A stretch of 53,341 bases of DNA, from positions 1 through 53,341 of the forward strand of contig JADHYX010000126.1 in assembly GCA_027604685.1 (NCBI GenBank). The letters run 5' to 3'. The stretch comes from Lobulomyces angularis. Taxonomy: Eukaryota > Chytridiomycota > Chytridiomycetes > Lobulomycetales > Lobulomycetaceae. Shown here one piece after another: positions 12,721 to 23,487 of this stretch; within the stretch, counting starts at the first letter, position 1; each line of letters opens with the position of its first letter. The notes under the pieces are model-generated. The model was not told the DNA's origin and did no database searches. It saw nothing but the letters and a program-made list of their open reading frames with translations. The translations under genes were made by a program, and so were the position numbers.

Positions 12721-12791
12721 CCAGCTTGCGCGCTTGCGCGCTTGCGCGCTTGCGCGCTATTCACAGATTTAAATGCGCGCTTTTAGCATTT
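12721..12791 (-). repeat. GC-rich mobile-like element A
   Basis: CCAGCTTGCGCG followed by further TTGCGCGC octamers, then a conserved arm CTATTCACAGATTTAAATGCGCGC and TTTTAGCATTT. The last 46 bp are identical to 34390-34435. Relatives elsewhere carry the array as AAGCGCG(C/T) ending in GCTGG. The octamer number varies between copies. This copy and the opposite-facing one at 13142-13179 bracket the inverted maturase segment. Confidence 0.85.
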
Positions 12792-13141
12792 CTTAGACTG
12801 CCACAGATTGAAACAAACCAAAAAGTTAATATGATTCTAAAAGGCTTGAGTCAATGGTGGTCAGGAAATATAAAAAGAGCTATACGCTTATACAGCGTAT
12901 ATTATACGATATTCCATCGCAAAAGTATGCAAAATTTAAACTTAAGACAGTAGCAAGCGTCTTTAAAATAGGTGGGAATAATCTAGGTAAACCTCTGGGA
13001 GTCAAGGCTAAATGCTATAGTAGGACGGGATGATAAAGTCAATCCTAAAGCTAAATTGGAAGGTATTCTTTTTGATAGGTATCATAAAATACCGGATCAT
13101 AAAGGAAATGTAGGCTGATTGGAAACCGGCATATCTTTAAT
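12792..13141 (+). pseudogene. Group II maturase (domain X) segment, inverted relative to its intron
   Basis: On the plus strand: LPQIETNQKVNMILKGLSQWWSG, then IFHRKSMQNLNL, then SVFKIGGNNLGKPLGVK, then AIVGRDDKVNPKAKLEG, FDRYHKIPDHKGN and DWKPAYL. This is the RNA-binding maturase domain that normally follows the RT domain on the same strand. Here RT and HNH are on minus while X is on plus. One frameshift is exactly the 7-nt AAATGCT at 13010-13016: removing it joins GVKA to IVGRDD in frame. Another frameshift lies near 12951. Read in reversed order the pieces make RT-X-HNH, the normal order. Confidence 0.75.
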
Positions 13142-13179
13142 GCGCGCATTTTTATAGCTGTTAATAGCGCGCATGCTGG
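13142..13179 (+). repeat. GC-rich mobile-like element B
   Basis: GCGCGCATTTTTATAGCTGT then TAATAGCGCGCATGCTGG. Nearly the same unit is at 20758-20810. It is the plus-facing counterpart of element A at 12721-12791 and lies exactly at the junction between minus-strand RT and plus-strand maturase sequence. Confidence 0.8.
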
Positions 13180-13189
13180 AATAGGGAAC

Positions 13190-14420
13190 CCACTTTTATC
13201 ACAAAAACCTTTATCTGCCAATGCCAAACGTATTTTTTATAGATCTACATCCTAGGTAGGTATGGTTATCTTACGTTGTACTCTTATAGAGTTATACCTT
13301 TGTTGGATCTATATAGTTTTACGACTAAATAAGTATCCTATAAAAGGAACTCTATTGGAGATATGAGTAATTTTTGTTTTTTCTTTAGACAAGCTTGCGC
13401 GTGTTATAGCAAGTTTATCTTTAAGGAAAATTTATATCTTTTTTATGATTTCAACAGCCATTTCACGAGGGCCTAGTACACCAATCTATAAATCATCAGC
13501 ATATCTAATATATTTGACGTATCTATAATTATTTTCATTGTGAATTATAGATGGAATGTCCTAACTGATTGTCTTTTTTCCACCCTACTATCATATATGA
13601 TAGATGGAATTTTCAGGATTCTTTTTCCTATTAGTTGATTTTGTTGTACCATTCCTCACTCAATGCTTTCCATTTATATATCCTATTCATGCAAGTATAT
13701 ATTAGATAGAAGAGGACTAAGAATACTACCTTGTGGAGTACCGATTTCAGGGGTCCAGGGGAGTTTTCGATCTAGATGAATCTTTGCTTTGAGGGAGTTT
13801 TTAATCAGGTTTAGGTTAATAGGATCTTTGACTTTTTTCTTGTCCAATAGTTTTTCATGGCTGATAGAATCGAAGTAACTTTTAATATCACCAACCAGAT
13901 TGAGTCTTTCATTCGAGTGTTTATAAGCTTAAAAGCAGTGTGACATCCTCTATTTGGTCTAAATCCGAAAGAGCTATCCTTGAACCCAAGTTAAAAGATA
14001 GGTTCCAAAATGGATCTAATAACTTCTTGTACAAGGCGATCATTAATGGAAGGAATACCTAGTGGTCTCATTTTTCCGGGTTTCCCTGGTTTAGGTATAA
14101 GGATCTGTTTGACTCCTCCCCATTGATAATTATTATGAAGGACAAGGTTCTTGAGTTCCAATATTTTTTGTTTTTGTTAGCGTGTCAATAAGCATGAAAT
14201 GCTGGGCCAGGAGTTTTTGCTCCTTTATTTTGTTTAATCTTAAGATAGGCTGCAAACCAGACACTGTCCTATTTAATTAGCCCATCGTTAAAGCATTTTA
14301 TCAGGCTTTTGATAGCATGTAAGCCAATGTTTAGCAAATAGTTTCGTAATCTTTCGGCATAGCCGGTTGTCCCACTACGGGAACCAATTCTTTAGCTTTG
14401 CTTCTAGTAGTGTATGCCCG
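13190..14420 (-). pseudogene. Group II intron reverse transcriptase, frameshifted
   Basis: Minus-strand reading, N to C: LKIKQNKGAKTPGP; YQWGGVKQILIPKPGK; RPLGIPSINDRLVQEV (14023-14071); FKDSSFGFRPNRGCHTA; GDIKSYFDSISHEKLL; TPEIGTPQGSILSPLL (about 13690-13745); YIRYADDLLIGVLG (YADD at about 13490-13503, TAG read as Leu); SLSKEKTKITH; VPFIGYLF; and DKGFC. All main RT blocks including the catalytic YADD are present. It is broken by several frameshifts: a 7-nt AGCATTT (plus 14197-14203), a poly-A slip, and small deletions. It also has a TAA at the conserved Glu of LEPIFE, a palindromic insert (13575-13608) and a short GC insert (13390-13401). It is probably a recently dead mobile intron. Confidence 0.85.
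13588..13603. repeat. Palindromic dispersed repeat, copy 2 (inside RT)
   Basis: CTATCATATATGATAG is a perfect 16-bp palindrome with the same flanks as the copy at 1374-1389. It interrupts the group II reverse transcriptase between the SPLLSN and YADD blocks, so this copy was inserted into a former gene. Confidence 0.65.
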
Positions 14421-14950
14421 TTTAGTGTCCAAACGAGATTTAGATTCCTTCATAAATACAACTACAAATCCTCTGCTGAGACCAGAAACTGAAAGATCTC
14501 AGCTCTTCTCCGGTAGCGTATATGACTCTTGGAATGATTGGAAAGGAGACTGTTTTGTTATCTGTCTTCAATACGTTGAAGGATGTATTAGTATTAGAGT
14601 GGTCTTTTAAGTAAGTCTTTACCTTAAAGCTACTAATAATTACCTGTAGAAACTGTGTCCAAGTAATGGTTGCATCAGGCCCAAAATAACTCCAGTTTTG
14701 GTAACCTCATCCTTTCCAATCCGACGAACATTTGATTTATCTTGGACCGAGTAAGCTCGACAGTTATCGTCCTCATGATCCTTTTTATAACATGCTATTG
14801 TCCCCTTCCCCTTACGGTTATAGGGTAAGTTATATGTTCCTTGGCCCACTCTTATGGGCCATTCTTAATAGACAATTCCATATACACTCGAACGGACGCC
14901 CATACCATTATACCTTATAATTAAATTTAACCTCCATTCATTATAAATAA
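14421..14950 (-). other. Probable 5' part of the minus-strand group II relic
   Basis: This lies upstream, on the minus strand, of the RT N terminus. It is less AT-rich than its surroundings, as expected for structured intron RNA (domains I-III), but the fold could not be traced and no 5' splice motif was fixed. The minus-strand open frame at 14640-14849 has no recognisable domain. Confidence 0.4.
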
Positions 14951-17900
14951 TAAATTTAAATTAAACTACTTAAAAATATCAAAAAATGTTATTATAGGAA
15001 TATATTAAAATATAAATATTTTAATGAGGAGAAATGTGTAATAATTATTTATAATATTACAGCTATAGTTATAGTTTAATGATAAAACTAATCTTCTTTT
15101 CTTACATTTAATTAATTTTGAATTTATACTTTAATATTAGCAAGATTACAGATTATTCTAATGTATCCTTACTAAACTGTTATTATATGTGAATATTAGG
15201 ATCTTAGTTCCTATAGTATTAAAATATCTCCATATATTTAGTATTTAAATACTAACAGTTCTAAAACTGTTAGTATTTGTAGTTGTTTTTATATAGTTGG
15301 TAATTATTTAATTGGTGATTGGTAGGTTAGTGCATTTATATTTTATTAATAACCTTTTATAGTGTTATGTACTCCTGTTTATAATAAATTATTTTGTAAA
15401 GGATAAACTAAAAAGGATAGTAATAATCTAGGCAATAAGTAATAAAAAAAAAGTACCACCGACTGATATAAATTAATAAGGGTATTTTATACGTAATTAG
15501 TGAAAAAAGAATATCAAGCAGGTTTAGGTAAGCATTTATTCATAGAAACTCGAGTAGAACATTGTCATAAATTTTAAATATAGATGATGGCAGACTTAAT
15601 CCTTGTGTCAGATACACTTTGTTTTTCTCATATGAAGTTTGCTAATGTTGAAATAGCTCCCATAAAGTAAACTAATAACGGAATAGATAAAACTTAATTT
15701 CAACCATTAGCTACTAATTTAAGGAATAGCCTATCATTATAAATAAACAATATAATTTAATCTGCTAATTAAAATTATCTAAAATACCAAATCATTCACT
15801 TACGTCATTAAATGCTTTTAATATAGTCTTGTTAATTTATTATACATACCTTAAATATATCATATTTATAGAATTCTAATATTTATAAACTACTAATTCT
15901 CTCTTAAATTATTATTAATATTCCTTGAATTTATATATAGAATTAAAAAATCTTTCTTCTCATTAAATTTGAGTTATTTTAATAATATCTATTTCTATCC
16001 CATGTTATTTAATTTGGACCTATTTGTTTTAGTCTTAGCTTGGAGTAATAACTATTAAAATTAATTATTCTTTTATTAGATTCGAACGTACATGGGTTAC
16101 TTTGGAAGAGTTTTTTCTTTTATTACCGGCTACGCATGTGAATTTAATAATATAGAAGAGTAGATTAATAGCATATTATAATAAGGATACAATAGTATGT
16201 TAAAATATTAATTCTGTATAAAAATGTTCATTATAAATAACAGGTGTTTAGTTGAGTTTTAATTTTTATTTTAGCTGCAATACTAATATAATTTAACAAG
16301 AATTAAAATAGTCATCATCCATGATATAAGGTTAATCCACCAAAAAGGTTTAAATTGTGGCATATAAAATAAATACTTAAAATTTAAGTATATTAATAGG
16401 ATTCTAATTAAAATAAGTATGTATATATATCCAATTTATCCTCCAGTAAAGTGTTAAATTATAATATATTTCACCTTTAATAGAACTAAGGAATTTTAAT
16501 ATAACTAAAAAAAGCATTTAATTAATCTAATATTACATTTAAATAATTTCTTAAAATCATACAGTAATTATATCGATTAATATATTCCCTCCCTATAACT
16601 CATTTCGATATATAGATACCTTTAAGTATAAATTGAATCTTTGTTAAACATAATATAATTCCAATATTTATTATTTGAGGTTATTTATATGTCCAATCCT
16701 GTTCATTTAGGGGTTATAAAAACAATTATAATTTAAATAATACTTCTTTTAGTTAGTAAGTCACTCATGTATAAGAAATGAGTTATTGTTTACGATAGCA
16801 AAATGTTAAATAGTATAATGAGCTGCTGCAGCCATAAGGGATATAATTTTATATAATAAATGGATTAAAGTGTTATTGAGATAAGATATCTATACAGTTA
16901 TTAATATTACATAGAGACTATATTTATAGAGATATAATCTAATTATGATAATCATATCACCCCCCTATATCTACTTTGTTCTTCCCTATAAATCTCTAAA
17001 CTTACTCTATCTATAAAGCAACTTCCTTTTTTTTTCTTAATTAATTTAGCAAAACCTTATCATTCCATGACCTTATCAGCAGCACTATAATTAACTATAG
17101 CTATCACATTGTAGCCTATACTATTTAACATTTTGCATATTTTTATTTTAGATTATAGATTACATGTAACTTTTTAATATAAGAAAATGCTATAAATAAA
17201 ATTTTTATATAGTGAGATAAAACATTCGAAAATAAAGTATAGGATAATTTCAAATATTAAACATAAGAAAAATAAAAGATTAATACATTATTAAACATCC
17301 ATAAAGTTAACAATTATATATCTATATTTACCTACTATTAATATTAAACCCAAATAGTAAATAACATGACTACTCAATAAGCAGTCGCAATGAAAGGAGT
17401 AGAAGAATAAATTCTACTCACTATTACGAGAATAAAAACAAGACGCACTGCTAATAATCAAAGCAACAAACTATTAAACAGCACTAATAATAGTTATAGC
17501 AAAAGGAAATAAATGCTACAAAAATGACTAAGAACAAAAACTTTATCAATAATATTAAAAGTTTTAATATTGACTGTCAATCTCACACTTAAATTAATAG
17601 TTATAGTTAGTTACATAGGCGGCTGAGAATAAGTAAATAACAATAGTTAAAGATATCTAACTTAATGGAGTAACCACTGTAATAAAGTAAGGTAATAAAA
17701 TATAATTATAAATATCACTGTTAAATCCTTTATAACCCCCCATTTCAAGTTAATTAAGAATAAAAATATTATAATATTAATATTTAGTTAATTAACCTAT
17801 ATATAAAATTCATGTTAGTAGCTGTTATATAAACCTATTTTTATTCTTTCTATGAAAAATAAGAATAAAAAATATAAAGAGAGCTCCATGTAATATGTAA

Positions 17901-18041
17901 TAAGAATCGTAAAATTCAAAAATAAAAAGTAAATAAAAATGATCTAATAACCTAAGGTAATAACCATTAAACATTTCATAGACGCATTATTAAAGAATAG
18001 TATGAAAAAGAAATAGCTATAAATATCATATCAGCAATGGA
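14951..18041. other. Intergenic DNA
   Basis: No gene was recognised in 3 kb. It contains a perfect 14-bp-stem hairpin with a CTAA loop (15247-15278), one minus-facing 11-bp GC motif (16125-16135), and several AAATGCT heptamers. A tRNA-like D-arm word (TAGTTTAATGATAAAAC near 15071) does not extend into a tRNA fold. Confidence 0.5.
15247..15278. repeat. 14-bp perfect hairpin
   Basis: AAATACTAACAGTT, loop CTAA, AACTGTTAGTATTT. It is the longest perfect short-loop stem noticed in the window. No gene adjoins it; it could be a replication or processing structure or a palindromic element. Confidence 0.6.
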
Positions 18042-18205
18042 TTATAGGTACGGAAATAAATGCTTAAACTATACCTAATTGGCATGAGGTGTACCTGAAG
18101 TAAGTTGGTCGAAAGGATATGGCCCTATCTTCGCTGCCACACGAATTGGCCTCCCAACTTGCTTATCAAGTACCAAGTTATAAATATGGCAATCTACTAT
18201 TTATA
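18042..18205 (-). other. Unidentified open stretch, atypical composition
   Basis: The minus strand reads DKQVGRPIRVAAKIGPYPFD then QLTSGTPHAN, ending at TAA after about 54 codons if TAG is Leu. Codon use is much less AT-biased than nearby DNA, and the peptide has few repeats of Asn/Ile/Tyr. There is no start codon and no recognised family. It may be a fragment of an invading element or a lost gene. Confidence 0.3.
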
Positions 18206-18568
18206 TCGAGGAAAAATGTATAATTTTACTACATATGTATAATTCGATTGGAATTAAATGACCAGTGGTTTGATTATGGGATTACCCCCCTCTATAGTTA
18301 TCCACAAAATGCTAGTTTTTATATTAATTGGTATGCTATATGAGCCTTAGGATATTTAAACTCACCCCCCCCTCGGTTTTTGCTTAAAGCTCTTAATAAA
18401 ATATTAATTACAAGATATAATTAATAGTAGCCTTAAAAAGTTAACACACTTTAAATTTTTCTTGTCTAAAATTGGCATACTGTATCACACGACAAACTTT
18501 ACCCCGTATTACTTATGTTTTATTCCATTTTGCTAATATAAATGTATTTATACTAATGTAATTAAAAA
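18206..18568. other. Intergenic DNA
   Basis: Nothing gene-like was seen. Two poly-C runs (near 18284 and 18364) stand out. Confidence 0.5.
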
Positions 18569-18621
18569 TGTAATTTAGTTTAAGGGTAAACCATAATAAG
18601 GTTCGAGTTCTTAAATTGCAC
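18569..18621 (+). tRNA. tRNA-like relic without an anticodon arm
   Basis: It has a 7-bp acceptor (TGTAATT with AATTGCA, one G-U), a D-arm GTTTAAGGGTAAAC, and a T-arm TAAGG-TTCGAGT-TCTTA. Only CCATAA lies between D-arm and T-arm, so the anticodon stem-loop is missing; CATAA may be what is left of a Met-type CAT loop. The next bases happen to read CCA. Either it is a deleted trnM-type gene or a short acceptor-T-arm RNA. All remaining helices pair well, so the deletion may be recent. Confidence 0.45.
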
Positions 18622-19511
18622 CAATCCACTTTGCCTCTCAATAAATTCAAGTAGGATACCGGTTTTTATTGCATTTTTGATACGGTAATATAACCGGGGT
18701 TCAGCAAATGGATTTGATTTTTGTTAGATATTATTTGGTTGTAAGAGATATTTCCTTAAACTGGATGAGTAACGGAGTGATATATAGGGGGGGGCTATTT
18801 ATGATATTCATTACTTTTACCCATATTATAACTACTAGGATATATATATATCATGATATATATATTTTTCATATTCCATTTCTTATGTGTAGTCTCATTA
18901 CCGATGTACTACTATCTAGTTATAAGAGTGGAAAATACCAAGATTATAAACAATATTCTCCATTGTCTTATCATTGGAGGGTAAAATATATTACATTTTA
19001 ATTATGTATTTAATATAAGTTACTAGGTTCGATTAAAGCTATAACTCAAATTAAGATTAAATTAGTTAATAATGTATTGAATGTTTAATAAATGATATTA
19101 AATAGTGTTACTATCTAAAAATATAAAAATACTTAAAGTCCTACTATGTAAAAAGAGAATTAAAACCTTATCATTTATATCTACTCTATATACTTAGTTT
19201 AAAAATACATTCTATTATATACTAGAGGATAGACTATATCTTAAGTGCTCTCATATGCCCCTCATTTAGTCACTGTACATCTTTTAATAGGTGCTGCGAC
19301 ATTTCCCATTGCATTTTAAGAGATATTTCGATTTTACCACGAGGTGCCACGATATATGTTACCCTTATAGTTTGGTTTAAATTGCTGTGTTTCCGTAAAT
19401 ATTCTGGTTTATTGACGGAGGTTCACTCCCACATAGGCTATAGGGGTATCTAAAATAGAGAGATAACAAATTATTATTAATAATATAATACATAGCTGCA
19501 TATATGGGATA
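18622..19511. other. Intergenic DNA before the tRNA pair
   Basis: No gene was recognised. An 8-G run is near 18787 and an AT-alternating patch (TATATATATC) near 18840. The 97-codon open frame at 18708-19001 shows no family motif and is probably chance. Confidence 0.5.
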
Positions 19512-19583
19512 CGGGGTGTAGTTTAATGGTAGAATGCTGGTTTTGGGTTCCAGTGGCTCTAGGTTCGAGTCCTAGCACTCCGA
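19512..19583 (+). tRNA. trnP(ugg): tRNA-Pro (UGG)
   Basis: Acceptor CGGGGTG pairs with CACTCCG (one G-U); T-arm CTAGG-TTCGAGT-CCTAG is perfect; the anticodon stem CTGG/CCAG carries loop TTTGGGT, giving anticodon TGG and the G37 usual for tRNA-Pro. Discriminator A. No acceptor mismatch is seen, so 5' editing as known in some chytrids would not be needed. It is 72 nt upstream of trnL(cua). Confidence 0.88.
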
Positions 19584-19655
19584 TATTAGATTTCGGGGGT
19601 CCATAATATAAACTGTGGTAATATATATAAGCTTTATTTTTTTGGTAGTTATGTT

Positions 19656-19736
19656 GCCCCTGTGGAGGAATGGTAGACTCGGTAGACTCTAAATCTATTC
19701 GTGCAAACGGTGCAGGTTCAAGTCCTGCCAGGGGTA
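19656..19736 (+). tRNA. trnL(cua): tRNA-Leu (CUA), decodes UAG as leucine
   Basis: Acceptor GCCCCTG pairs with CAGGGGT; D-stem GAG/CTC; anticodon stem GTAGA/TCTAT with loop CTCTAAA, giving anticodon CTA, complementary to UAG. An extra arm (CGT..ACG) marks a class II tRNA such as Leu. T-arm GCAGG-TTCAAGT-CCTGC is perfect. This tRNA explains the dozens of in-frame TAG codons in the protein genes. Its first bases plus upstream flank (19649-19669) are duplicated at 20816-20836. Confidence 0.93.
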
Positions 19737-20405
19737 TTATTTTAAGATGTTTTCCTATTATGTGAATTATATTATATATATATAAATGTATATCTTAACA
19801 AGTTCCTTAAAATAATCATAAATTTTTATTATTTCTACTCAGTAGAAATAAACAAAGATACAGTATTAATGCGTAGCCGGTTAACTAAATTTAGTTATTC
19901 GTAGATTCTCATATCATGATACAAATATTCCTTTTGTCCATGTTCCAAGTATTTTAGGTAATTAAGTTTCAGAGAATCATATAAATTTTAATATGCATCT
20001 TTAATTGTCTTTATTGTTTTTAATATTTTTATAGTTTATAACCTTTATAAAGTAAAAAATAAATGAGTTTAATAATCTCAGTAATATAAATGATAAAGTG
20101 TTCCTATTTATAATATTTTTATGTATATTTAAATACTTCCTGTTTATACTTTTAGTAATAGCGAGTTATCTAGGTAGCTACGAAGTTGGTAATTATGCAA
20201 AATAGGCTCCTCTAAAATACAAATAACTATCATAAATTAAACCTAAGTTAGGTATATAAAGCATTAATAAATATCAAGGAGTAAAGAATAAATTTTGTTA
20301 AGATGTACGGATTAAGTGGCGGGTTAATCCTGCAAATAACATAAGACCTACTTAATACTTTAATCCCATATTTTATCGGCCATTATCTATACACTCGGTA
20401 TATAA

Positions 20406-20463
20406 CGCGCATTTTAATAGCGCGCAAGCGCGTAAGCGCGTAAGCGCGTAAGCGCGTAAGCTG
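20406..20463 (+). repeat. GC-rich element with octamer array
   Basis: CGCGCATTTTAATAGCGCGC, then AAGCGCGT repeated about four times, then AAGCTGG. The copy at 44238-44274 has the same head and tail with fewer octamers. Variable copy number of the AAGCGCGY unit is typical for the family here. Confidence 0.85.
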
Positions 20464-20757
20464 GTATTATATAATGGTAATAGATATATTGTATAAAATG
20501 GAGTTAGCCAATCAAAATGAGCGCTACTTATTAACCTCAATTTTTAGTTTAATTAGTCGCGTAGCCGGGTTAATTAGATTTCCAGCTATGAGATCTAGAG
20601 AGTAGGACCATATCAAGTAAAGCGTCCATTATACATATTTTATACTGTAAAAGTTAATATTATGTTAATAGTTAGTGATGATATTTTATTCCCTTTAGAT
20701 TAGGTATTATTTATTTAAAACATAGACTTCATAATACTATTATTTTGACTGCTATAA

Positions 20758-20810
20758 CGCGCATTTTTATAGCTGTTAATAGCGCGCATTAAAATAGCGC
20801 GCAAGCTGGA
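20758..20810 (+). repeat. GC-rich element next to a duplicated trnL end
   Basis: CGCGCATTTTTATAGCTGTT, AATAGCGCGC, ATTAAAATAGCGCGC, AAGCTGG. It shares its head with element B (13142-13179). Five bases further on begins the 21-nt copy of the trnL(cua) 5' end. Confidence 0.8.
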
Positions 20811-20815
20811 AATTA

Positions 20816-20836
20816 TTATGTTGCCCCTGTGGAGGA
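20816..20836 (+). pseudogene. Partial duplicate of trnL(cua) 5' end
   Basis: Twenty-one bases identical to 19649-19669 (flank plus the first 14 bases of the tRNA). The copy stops after GTGGAGGA. It lies directly behind a GC element, suggesting a recombination or copying event that used the tRNA region. Confidence 0.7.
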
Positions 20837-22923
20837 GATTATTTTTTAATCATAAAATATATCTCATATGTATGTAATAATCTATAGCCTTTTATAGTAG
20901 TTATCCTCTTAATGCAATCTGCTATCCTAGGTTAACCGTAAGGATTCATTAAATCGATGGGTGTAATCATTCACTTGCCACTACGGCTCTTTAAAATAAT
21001 ATCGGCATCTAAATACATTAGCTTTATATCCTATTACTTTCATTAAGCCTCATAATAACTTAATAGCTATTATTGCTATACACTTCATTACACTTTATAC
21101 GTATATTTACTGATCTAATCTTTTATACTCAATACTATTCTCGGTACTATTCCCTCCAAGTATATTCTGTAGTTAAAATGGAATTTTAGCTTATTAAAGG
21201 TATTCTAGATATAATTTTACGTACATTTTAAACTTCGGGTAAACTTTTTCTCTATCTTCTATATTACCTGACTCATATCCTTGGGTAAGAGGGTGTACTA
21301 TGTTATCAATAAATCAACCACTTAATTGTTACCTTAATAATCTTTAGGTAACTATATTCTGGTTTAATTACTAATGGTTCTGACATAAATACTTTTCGTA
21401 AATGCGGTATACCTATTTTATAAGCTTTCTAATATAGAATTAGTAATTAATTCTATATTAAGGTAATTATAAATATTAAACATAATAACTTAAAAATAGT
21501 TAAACATATAGCTAGTGGCTTTTGGTTTTCTTAATGGTTTATGATCCATGATTATTGATTTATTATTACATAATAAATCCAAATAACTTGAGCAAATACC
21601 AACAACCAACATTACTCCTAACAAGAGAGGTAAATCAAAATTGAATCTATCACAAACTTAAACAGCTCTAAACTAAAACTTTCATAAGCATTTTACCTGT
21701 ATGAGCAGTAAAGCATAAATACTCAGGACCTCTTACCTTAACCAATAATAAGGGTATCAAGCTTAGCCACTACCTGGCTTCCCAGGCTTCATAGGTTTAA
21801 ATATATAGTAGCAAAATTCTGTACTAATAAGTATGAGATAATTAAGATCTTCATTATATTTATTCTCATTAAACGACGGCTAAAAATATTTAAAGCATAA
21901 AAATAACCGGCGATTAAAGTTAAAATCCTTCATGTTTTACCCTCTATATTTAAATGCCGCTGAAGTAAATCCATAACGATAAGACCTTGTCGGGACTATT
22001 ATCATTAAATGCTGTTCTATTACGAGGGCCTAATATTTAGGGTGGGATTAGTCTCACTAACCTCCTTTACGACATGTCTATGGATTAGAGCGCATCAATC
22101 TAGTATCTAAAAATCTTTGTAAATGCTAAATCTTATTATTTTTCTAATTATCACATTTAGTGAAACAATCAATTATATAATCTGGATTAAATATAGTTCC
22201 TTTACTGATTATAGCATTGATTTAAAGTTTCTTGTATCTTATTATATTTCTCCACCGATTTTTTATATTACTTCAATATTGCTTTCTCTTATAAAGACTC
22301 CGAATATACAACAATTATTAATGGTTAGTTTATATTACCCTTCAACATTGGGATATTAATGGTCAATCATTCCTTGTCGGTCTAAGCTTATGTAGACTTT
22401 ATAAATAGTTATGTATTTTCAAGTGTATGTTTTAATATTATAAATACTAAGGGTTAAAAGACATCATCAAATGCTTATGAAATCGATGGGTTAAGTCTAT
22501 GGTAGTAATAACTATTAATGATATAAAAAATAAGTAAACTATCCTTTATATAGATCTATAAGAATGGAGGAAGGGAGTGGAAGAGATAATAGCAATAAGG
22601 TATGATAGGTAAAAAGTTAGTTGAGAAGATGCCTAAAATTTTATCATGATAAAGAGTATAGTTGCTTACTGCTTTCTTGGATATGTGCTCTTGTATATAG
22701 AGAGAGGGTTTAATACGGATGATCAGCCTCTTCCTTATTGTAGTTTCTAATATATTCATTGCTTATTAAATCTCCTTATCTATGTGCATCATAATCTAGA
22801 TCATATTGTTTTAACATCTTAAATTACATGCAGCAATATTATTTGGTCTATTTGATTCTTATTTTAATATCGTTACACTCCTTTTAATCATATCGGAGTT
22901 ACTAACTCCTCTTTTTTTAATTA
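20837..22923. other. Intergenic DNA
   Basis: No gene could be assigned. A 20-nt word (about 21138-21158) recurs at 36074-36093 with one or two differences. A stretch at about 22060-22360 (TSFTTCLWIRA, then a hydrophobic open frame at 22123-22359) faintly recalls the nad1 C terminus but is too weak to call. Confidence 0.45.
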
Positions 22924-23045
22924 AAATGTTTTGGGTTGGCCTAATGGATGGAGATGGTAAAGTGTAATGCATTTTCAATATAGATCATGGAAAGCAATAT
23001 CAAGTTAAAACAACTCAACTTACAAAATACATGTGTAACTGATTA
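22924..23045 (+). pseudogene. LAGLIDADG endonuclease fragment
   Basis: The plus strand reads KMFWVGLMDGDGKV then TAA, followed by NIDHGKQYQVKTTQL. The FWVGLMDGDG block is the first LAGLIDADG helix of intron endonucleases of the WFxGLMDGDGSIQV type. Nothing else of the protein follows; a GC element begins at 23098. A remnant of a lost group I intron. Confidence 0.6.
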
Positions 23046-23097
23046 TATCTTTTTTATATGGTATATTTTTATGCTTTTTTAATTATATTTTTAATTT

Positions 23098-23126
23098 TAG
23101 CGCGTTAGCGCGTTAGTGCGTTAGCT
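23098..23126 (+). repeat. GC-rich element, short form
   Basis: TTAGCGCG repeats with one G-to-T change, ending TTAGCTGATAAATGCT. The octamer is TTAGCGCG rather than AAGCGCGY. It ends directly in the AAATGCT heptamer, linking the two repeat types. Confidence 0.7.
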
Positions 23127-23487
23127 GATAAATGCTATGAAACCTACATAAGAATTCTTTATTTCAATTAAAAAACAAAACAGCTTTCCTCATTTGAGAA
23201 CTTTTTTTTATACTATTATTTAATTACCTTTACTATATTTATATAGGTTTATCTGTTGTATACAAGAAAAAAAAAAAATACAGTAAAAGTTTAAGGTATA
23301 ATAGAATTAAGAATTAAGCTTAGGGGTTGCAAGATTTTAAAGAGCTCAATAATTCCCAAGGGTTTCTTAAGGGATTCCTTAAGGGTATATCCAGAATAAA
23401 TGTCTTCGTAATCTAGAGAGAGTTAGAAGGACAATCTATAAAGAGTTAGAGAACTAGTAATAGTGATATAGAATAGATAATGTTAGC
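23127..23487. other. Intergenic DNA
   Basis: No gene. A small hairpin-like repeat (CTTAAGGG twice) is near 23365-23395. Confidence 0.45.

Larger units (their letters stand above)
19737..20815. other. Intergenic DNA with GC elements
   Basis: No gene. It carries 11-bp GC motifs at 19871-19881 and 20559-20569 and two full GC elements (20406-20463 and 20758-20810). Confidence 0.55.

Noticed and set aside
15060..15140. tRNA-like start TATAGTTTAATGATAAAAC
   Set aside because: No pairing anticodon stem, T-arm or acceptor could be formed.
22030..22360. Possible nad1 C-terminal relic (TSFTTCLWIRA and following hydrophobic frame)
   Set aside because: The similarity is short, and the AETN and EGESELVSG-type blocks upstream could not be found.
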